Origin: Lepidodermella squamata
Lineage: Eukaryota; Gastrotricha
DNA length: 64,000 nt
Assembly (NCBI GenBank): GCA_047495785.1
Contig: JBLDXI010000073.1
Span: forward strand, 434,001-498,000
Reading direction: 5' to 3'
Both the position numbers and the translations under genes were made by a program. Positions 46,108-64,000 of this stretch are shown here, piece after piece (position 1 is the first letter of the stretch; every line of letters starts with the position of its first letter). The notes beneath the pieces are model-generated. The model ran no database searches, had not been told where the DNA came from, and was given only the letters and a program-made list of their open reading frames with translations.

Positions 46108-48392
46108 ATACCTGCACGCCGTCTTGTCAAAATGGCGGCACCTGCCTCGGTGGCAACGTGAGCAAATGCTCGAATGGCTAAACAGGCTCGACTCAGGGTA
46201 GTGACTACTATTTATCCCCCAGCACAGCTTCAACTTTCTTTTTTTTTTATTTACGCAGAAATTTCGGCTTTTTTTATCACGGTGATGAGGTGCAGCCTAG
46301 GGCATTCACACTCTTTTTGAAGCGTTCGATGTCACACGTTGCGGGAAGCAAGTTTTTGGGAGTTCATTCCAGGTGTCTACCAATTTTACTAGCCGGTGGT
46401 AGGGCTCGATAGGCTTTCGCCTGTTATCCAAAGCAAATTTTGACACCAATGCCACTTGATGCTAATGACGATTTGCTGAAACGCGTCAGCTAGTTGTTTT
46501 GATCGGTAGCTCCTTGAAAAGGTCACGGCGTGCCTTTCTTGGCCACGATGATTTCGTACATATAAGACGTAGTTCCGACAAATCGCCGATGTTGGAGTGA
46601 CGGTAATTTCGTTTTCACAATCTTGCAAAAAAGGTTTTGAATGACTTCAGAATATCCGGTGATAAATGAGCCAGTGCCACCACAACTGTCTCGAGAATCA
46701 GCAATGCATGTCTTGAATGCATTCGCTCGAGTAAAACGGTGGATTTTTCCTGTTGCTGCTGCGACGCCTGCTCAATCTAGATCTGCGCGCCTTTCTTACG
46801 TCTGCCGCTGTTTGACCGCGCGTAGGCTAAGGTGTTATCGACTCTTTTCCGCGAGTCCATCGACACACGATGAGCTCCGGCCCATGAAACCGCCATTTCT
46901 TCTCCCTTCTGGACAGCCTCAATCGACGTATCGCCCAAGTTGAAATCGTCGGCGAACGTGTATGTCGTCGGCGGGAACTCGATTCTCCGTAAATAGCCGA
47001 GTAGAGAAAAAGCCACAAGGTTGGTCCCTACCTCTTACTTCCTTGGCATATCCCGGCAACTTCTTTATGTAGGCTAGAAGTGGCTCCAGCAACTAAAACT
47101 CGGAAGTATCGCTCAAACAGAAAGGATTTAATCAAGCACTGAACTTGGCCTTGTATTCCCGCTTCCCATAGGATTTCAAGCAATAGCGGTCGATCGACGC
47201 GATCAAATGCGCCACTAACGTCGCAGAGTGTCGCAGAGTGAACTCTTAACGATCTTTGAAAGCCGACACAATGTCGATTTCCGCCGCAAACCGTGTGTCT
47301 GTCGTGCCGCATCCAGTTATGAAGGCTGCTTGGTCTGGCGGAATGCGGAATAATACCGTTGGCTATCGCTGTTTTTAGAACTGCCGCAACTACTAATCGC
47401 TCCAGTGCTTTGCCGAGAATTTACCCAATTCCGACCGGTCTGTATTGGATTCACCAGATTTCGCCTTCTTTTTGTGGATTGGGCAAATATTCACAAGCCA
47501 GGTACCTTCTCGCTTCATTTTTTCCCAGAGGACTAACAGCGGGTCTGCGATCCAATCGGCTAGTTTTCGCAGGGGCGTTGGTCCTATGTCTCTCGGGCCT
47601 AGGGATTTTCCAAGCTGCAGCGCTTTCAGCTTGGCTATCATTTCATTCCTTGTGATGACTATGGTGGAGAGGATGTTGTTCGGTCGGCCGTCTTCTGTCC
47701 GTTTGTCGGTAGGTTGAAGTAGTTCCATTTTTCTGTCACCGGGTGAATGAGAAAAGGCAAAGATTGGGGTCATACATCAAAGTGTGGACTGCGCTATCGG
47801 CCGAAGTTTAGAAAATTTTACTCATTCTGTTTGAAATCGTTAGAAACATCAATTTAGCTAAATAAATTCAGCATTCAGATGGTCATGGTTTGTACCGGTA
47901 CAAAGGCCCTCTCATTTCTAATTAGGGTATGTAAATAAAGGTAAGGAGTGAAACGGTACCAACGGGACGAGAATCCGATTCTTATTCCCAATGTAATGGG
48001 CGCATGCGGGAATAAGGTTCTTATAAAACGCCGTTTTGCGCTTTATTCCATTAGGAATTAGGACGAAAATTGGCAGTATTGAGGACGAAAACACTTGTTG
48101 ATGCAATGCTGATAACTACGTCGAAGTATAGCCGGTAAGCGTCCCGATGGCAATAATTCTGCTAAACTGACTGAACTCTACTGGTCGACGGGCATTGCTG
48201 TATCGCCGAGCAATGTCATCCCGCCATGGGCTCCAGGCCAGCCGGAAATAAACAAAAACAAGCAATGTGAGTTGGCGTAATTTGTTTTGAATATACTTAT
48301 GCTGCTTCAAATGAATTACTGTTTCAGGTGTGACGATGTACACATTGGGTCAAATGACCGTGGAAAGGTGCACTTTGCGAATATACAAACGA
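46108..48392 (+). pseudogene. EL relic split by a LINE
   Basis: Exon 13 (~46108-46196) has a cysteine-to-serine change and an in-frame TAA at 46179. It is fused by deletion to the first 40 bp of CTLD1 exon 20 (~46199-46238, YYLSPSTAS-like). The LINE 46238-47740 follows, then the rest of exon 20 resumes (~47741-47805, AKIGVIHQSVDCAIG after shifts). A damaged exon 22 lies at ~48059-48266 ([13 protein letters not shown]) and a deleted exon 23 at ~48328-48392. The 3' flank matches EL4. Exons 14-19 are lost. Confidence 0.8.
46238..47740 (-). mobile_element. Defective non-LTR retrotransposon (LINE)
   Basis: Minus strand. Reverse-transcriptase pieces in order: KLKALQLGKSLGPRDIGP with PLRKLADWIADPL (~47520-47680), a C-DVSGAFDRVDRPLL motif (first catalytic Asp at ~47220-47222), a GICQGS segment (~47035) and FADD (46945-46956). 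The last part reads WNELPK and ERFKKSVN in shifted frames near 46300-46380, the usual LINE carboxy end. The 3' end is a run of T on the plus strand (46239-46248), i.e. a poly(A) tail. Three frames are needed, so it is dead, and it is 5' truncated. Confidence 0.8.
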
Positions 48393-49370
48393 GAAGAGCC
48401 TATGAAAGCCAGACTGAACAAGTTACGTGACGATATGCTTTCAGATTTCAGTTCTATTAGTATTACTTCCGCAGTTTCCCCCTTGAACCTGAATCTACAA
48501 ACATCGTTAACATCGTTGAAACATTCGGATTTTAGCCTTTTTACGTCAATTTGAAGGCCTTTGCTTCCTCTTCGTTCACGTAAATAAACGCTTTGATTTA
48601 AATCCGAGTTTTTAAATGGCATTAGGGTTTCAGGGTATGTATACCTTCACATTATACCTTAAATTGTGAAGTCGAAAAGAATCATGAGAGCATGCGGTAA
48701 AGCAGTGGTACAAAAAACTATTTCGAGTACTGCGGCGACACAATGCTCTAATCTCCAATGCCTTGCGACCTGAAAGAAAGCTCACGCCCAGCCGCGTTCG
48801 AGATCCATCGGCAGCTGCTTCAATTTCGTTTTCATTCTTGTCGATTTCTTATTCTAATTTACTATTCTAATTTACTATTTACTTATTCTAAAATATTGTT
48901 CCCCGTAAACCTTTCTCCCAGGTTCAATCAACAAACTCGAACGAACCAGCTCTGATTTCTGACTTACGGCGATCGATTGAGCAAAACTCATCTTCTTTTT
49001 TTGCGTCCCCACCGACATTTCGAGTTGATGATTCAGCTGAACATCTGTGACCCATGATGCTCCGTTCTTTTCTCATGGGTAGACAGTCTATACTCTTAAA
49101 TTTTTAGTAGCCCAATCAACAGCAGACGTGGTTTCCCTGGGACTTAGATTTGCAATTGTTAATAACTTGGGAACAATGCGATCTAACACGGCCGCAGATC
49201 TCAGAACAATCCGATGAATTTAATCCACAAATAAAAAAATGCTTGATATTATTGTCTTCATCCACACGAAAAAGTGAAGATCATGACGTTCGCTCTGTCT
49301 GCCGCGTGCTCATCTAATCATTGGGTTTCACGCCGGTATGTTGACGTTAGCTCTTAGCCACGCCAACAAA
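48393..49370. other. Intergenic, EL4-like 3' flank
   Basis: 48393-48620 repeats the EL4 3' flank including AATAAACGCTTTGAT near 48583. No gene was seen beyond it up to the EL6 promoter. Confidence 0.45.
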
Positions 49371-49675
49371 CACCGTCGAGTGCTCTTAACATCTATTACT
49401 TGAGCATACTTTAATACAAAGTAATTAACGTCTAGACGGCCGACGCCCCTTGATTCGTATCATCGCCTATGTTATCTTTACTAAAACTTCGGCGGGTGCT
49501 TTGCTGTCACGAAATGTTTTTTTACAAATTCTATACGGCAATCAAGCTAATTGTCACCGGCTGACGGCGCTTGGCGCGTCTGCTGCCAGACTGAGAATGA
49601 ACTTTCAATTAAAAATACTATTCTTATTGTCTGCGATGCCCGACGCCTTATGATTAGCGTGGCCGCTCATATAAC
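49371..49675 (+). promoter_or_regulatory. Candidate EL6 promoter motifs
   Basis: CACCGTCGAG (49371-49380) is a variant of the CCGGCCGAG word. TGATTCGTATCATCG (49451-49465) matches the second family motif. CATATAA (49669-49675) lies about 100 bp before the ATG at 49775; EL7 has CATATAA at a similar place (60647-60653). Confidence 0.45.
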
Positions 49676-49774
49676 TGGGCGAAAATGAAGGTAGGTGCAG
49701 TATTACCCCGGCAAAAGTATAACGAAACCTCCATAATAAAGATGATGAGTTTCTCAGGACGATCTTCTGATTCA

Positions 49775-58030
<8,256 letters not shown>

Positions 58031-58844
58031 CCTGGAACGCGAGAAGCAGCGTGCAAAACATTCGAAAAATAACATCTTTCAGTTAAAAATTGCTTCAGTT
58101 ATTTTATGCTTGTTCTTGGATGTCTTTAATCTTCATGTTAATGAAAGCAAATAATTTATTCATCCGAATTGTTTGTTTGTGTATATATGTACATATTGTA
58201 CGTATTTGTTCCATAAAGGTTCGGATTAATCGCGAGTGTCTTTGAGACGGATGACAGATATATGAAATATTTCACATGCCAAATCGTCAACAATAAATAA
58301 TTACACATGTTCGTCTGTTTGAAACTAAATATAACTCGCATCATTGACTTCTATATTATTTCGTACGTGCTGGAAGTAAAGAAAGCAGATAATACACTTG
58401 AAAATTGTTTGTTCAGCATAGTGCGCAAGGTCACATTTCCTTTCAAGTTAGCTGACATTTTCGAGCCAAAACGTCTTCAGGAAGAAGGGAGAAGTCGTCA
58501 TGAATGATCTGAGGAAGCGAAAATGACCGAGCATTGATGTGGCCTCGTCGCGTCGCTGCCACCTCTGCCTGAGCTCCGCTTACCCTTTGATTTTTCGGTG
58601 GTTTGAACCCAATAAAACCGCTCACCAATTGCCTCTTGCTTAACATTAGCAAAGAGGCAACTTGCAGCGATTGTTCGGAATATCATGCGGAAGTTCAATT
58701 GGCTTAGACCATGACAAGGGTTGAATCTCTAGTAGCTACTTGAGAGGCTATCATTCGTGATTCATCAACCTCCGATGCAAAAATGTATCGAAATATTTTG
58801 GATATCACCTTTGGATTTTTTTCACCTTATCTACAAACAAATAT
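58031..58844. other. 3' flank of EL6, no gene seen
   Basis: AATAAA at 58292-58297 is the nearest clear poly(A) hexamer, 262 bp after the EL6 stop. The overlapping small frames around 58307-58698 have no recognisable domain. Confidence 0.45.
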
Positions 58845-59155
58845 GCGCCTTTACACCGTCTATCTCAGACGAACTGCCGTATTGACTGTGAAAAGTTTTC
58901 GTTCCATAGAAGATGTATCAACTTTTGGAATTCTTTAAAGCCTGAAACTATTAATTGTAGCTTTGAAAAATTTAAGATTGCCATTTCGTCGTCTGACTAT
59001 AGTAAATTTCTTACCTCGTCAGCGAGGCGCCGTTGATATATTTCAATGTATTTCTAATATGTATCAATTTTGCTTCATATTACCAATTGCTGTAATTGCT
59101 ACTGCGGTGCTTGCAAGACACTTTTAAATAAATAAATAATAAATAAATAAATATT
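58845..59155 (+). mobile_element. 3' end of a second non-LTR retrotransposon
   Basis: A frame ending in TGA near 59033 reads SQTNCRIDCEKFSFHRR, then CINFWNSLKPETINC, then SFEKFKIAISS, the typical carboxy end of LINE reverse transcriptases (R-x-W-N-x-L-P-like and F-K motifs). It is followed by ~90 bp and an (AAAT)n tail at 59126-59152. The element is strongly 5' truncated. Confidence 0.65.
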
Positions 59156-60417
59156 CTGGCTATCAGAAGCGATACTTTTCGAGGAAGACTTGAACTAAAG
59201 ACTTAAGTGGAGTGCTGATTTCTGAATTGGGCACCTCCTGATGTTGGCACCAGCTTTGCTAAAAGGCATCTGAATCGCGGGCAGCGGCTTTTGCTTACTT
59301 CTTGGAAATTCGAAGTTGCGCCAAACACTGCAAAATCAAGCAGCGTTGGAACGGGAGTAGACCAAGGTATAACCGGAATTATTTCCGGGAAAATCGCAGA
59401 GGACGGCTTCGGAACAGGTTAAGCAAAATTATCAGACACTAAACGACGAGGGCAGAGTACCCAAGATGCGAGAACCCGTTGGCTTTCCACAGATCCCGCT
59501 GCCTCTACGGGTGTGACTTCGCATTGAGATGGGTTTTGTTCAAGTTTACTCTGGACCCTGGAAATACAGATCGAGCCAGGGCCTACGTTTTGCGACTGGG
59601 AGGCGAGCGGAATAGACAGAACCATGGTCGAGTCTCAATAATTGTATTGCATTTCAGGAAATTGCATTTAAATTGACAACAATTGTTGGTAAATCGAATG
59701 TATATAATCCTTATTTTGACTTTCGTCCTACGATGAGACTCGAACAACATTGGTAGAGATGTTAACACAGCAGATGGGCCATTGCGAGGACTGCATCGCT
59801 AATCAGATAAAAAAGTGGGTCAACAGCGCCTCGGAGTCTTCGAAATCCATACTGATGCTCAGGTAGCAGGCTCTGACGAAGACATTTTTTAGCATCATGA
59901 CTGCCAGTTTTGTGAAGTTTCGCTGTCAGCAGTGACACCGGGCGGTGTGATTCCTGGAGCTTCCTGCCGGGTAAACTATCGAAAATTTTAATATTTGCTA
60001 TTATGCTGGAAGTTATTATGATACCGTACTGCCCGAATGCCCGAAAAGTTAGTCAGCCTCGTATAAAGGTCGGTCTCAAGTATAAGACGGGGTTTCGACT
60101 TGTTCTGAAAAAAATTAAAGGACATGCCTAACATTTCTGGCAGTACGGTATATCCAAACATCACAATCATCAGTCATCATTTTTCGGGTAAGGCTGAGGG
60201 TATGGGTGCTGCCTGGAAGTCAGTTCCTTATGAAAAACCTTGAGTATTGCCCGCTGGGGGGTTACAAAAAATGGTTGATATGCATAATTTAATCGTCCCC
60301 GTCCACACAGCAAAGTATCATAACACTTTCGCTTTGCCAACTAACTATCTCTGCGTGCTCACCTTATCATAGGGTTTCAACGCTTGTATAATATTGTGGT
60401 TCGTCAGGCTCACGAGC
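59156..60417. other. Intergenic with a weak antisense reverse-transcriptase scrap
   Basis: On the minus strand around 59960-59740 a broken frame reads LPEHQYGFRRLRGAVDPLF, resembling the QxGFR motif of LINE reverse transcriptases, with frameshifts. Nothing else is recognised up to the EL7 promoter. Confidence 0.4.
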
Positions 60418-60418
60418 A

Positions 60419-60653
60419 CCGGCCGAGTACTCTTCACTGGTAGTACTTCTAAAGCGTTCGTAGAAAAACGCAATAAAGAGTCGTGTGATTGTGTGGGCTA
60501 TGTATCATTACTAAAACTGCGGTTGGCATACTTTGTTGTCGCAAACAATTTTTTTCATAAAACCTCCACGGCAAGCAAGCTAATTAACGAATGGCTCCTG
60601 TCGATTGGCACTTGGTGACGCCGCACGGCTCATTAGCGTGGCCTCCCATATAA
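60419..60653 (+). promoter_or_regulatory. Candidate EL7 promoter motifs
   Basis: CCGGCCGAG at 60419-60427 and CATATAA at 60647-60653. The second family motif is degraded (TGTATCATTA near 60500). The ATG is at 60754. Confidence 0.45.
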
Positions 60654-60753
60654 GTGGAAGAAACTGAAGGTGGGTGCATTATTGATACGGTTAAAGTATA
60701 ACGAAACCTCCAAATTAAAGTACACACGTTTCTCTGGACCATCTTATTATTCA

Positions 60754-64000
<3,247 letters not shown>

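Noticed and set aside
46641-46943. 100 codon plus-strand frame
   Set aside because: Shadow of the LINE reverse transcriptase on the opposite strand, including its FADD region.

Overview
The window is animal (metazoan) nuclear DNA. Genes are cut into many short exons by mostly 50-150 bp introns with GT-AG (some GC-AG) borders, often with a TTTCAG-type acceptor. There are AATAAA signals, LINE fragments and many small inverted-repeat transposons. Short introns and TTTCAG acceptors would suit a small-genome invertebrate such as a nematode, but the sequence alone does not place the species. I saw no bacterial genes, CRISPR array, rRNA or tRNA.

Almost everything coding belongs to one locally expanded gene family, labelled EL1-EL7 here (EGF-Lectin; my labels). 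Each member has a short two-exon signal peptide, then normally 17 EGF-like modules, nearly all one module per exon with phase 1 introns at both ends, then two C-type-lectin-like domains (CTLD1, CTLD2) on four exons, and no transmembrane segment. I spliced every copy by hand. The frames close exactly: EL1 735 aa (minus strand, 661-7380), EL2 792 aa (13304-17590), EL3 791 aa (19278-24065), EL4 794 aa (26035-31214), EL5 798 aa (40144-44024), EL6 about 1088 aa (49775-58030), EL7 cut by the window end (60754 onward). The products should be secreted adhesive or carbohydrate-recognition proteins. Whether they serve in immunity, cuticle/matrix or mucus cannot be read from the sequence.

Layout: EL1 lies inverted at the left end and is loaded with transposons. 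7381-13000 is intergenic and holds the wreck of one more family member. EL2, EL3 and EL4 follow head to tail. 31400-37650 holds a decayed transposase-like region and three family relics. At 37652-41399 an apparently perfect 1,872 bp tandem duplication doubles the 5' half of EL5. 44100-49400 holds a relic whose lectin exon was split by a LINE. EL6 is the enlarged member, with ten extra EGF exons made by tandem copying of a ~148 bp exon-plus-intron unit. 58031-60400 holds LINE remains, then EL7 begins.

No unrelated new system was found. The main interest is a young gene cluster seen in the act of diversifying: module number changes by in-frame exon duplication and loss, lectin calcium-site residues vary between copies, and hAT-like and mariner-like miniature elements insert in introns, once exactly on a splice donor.
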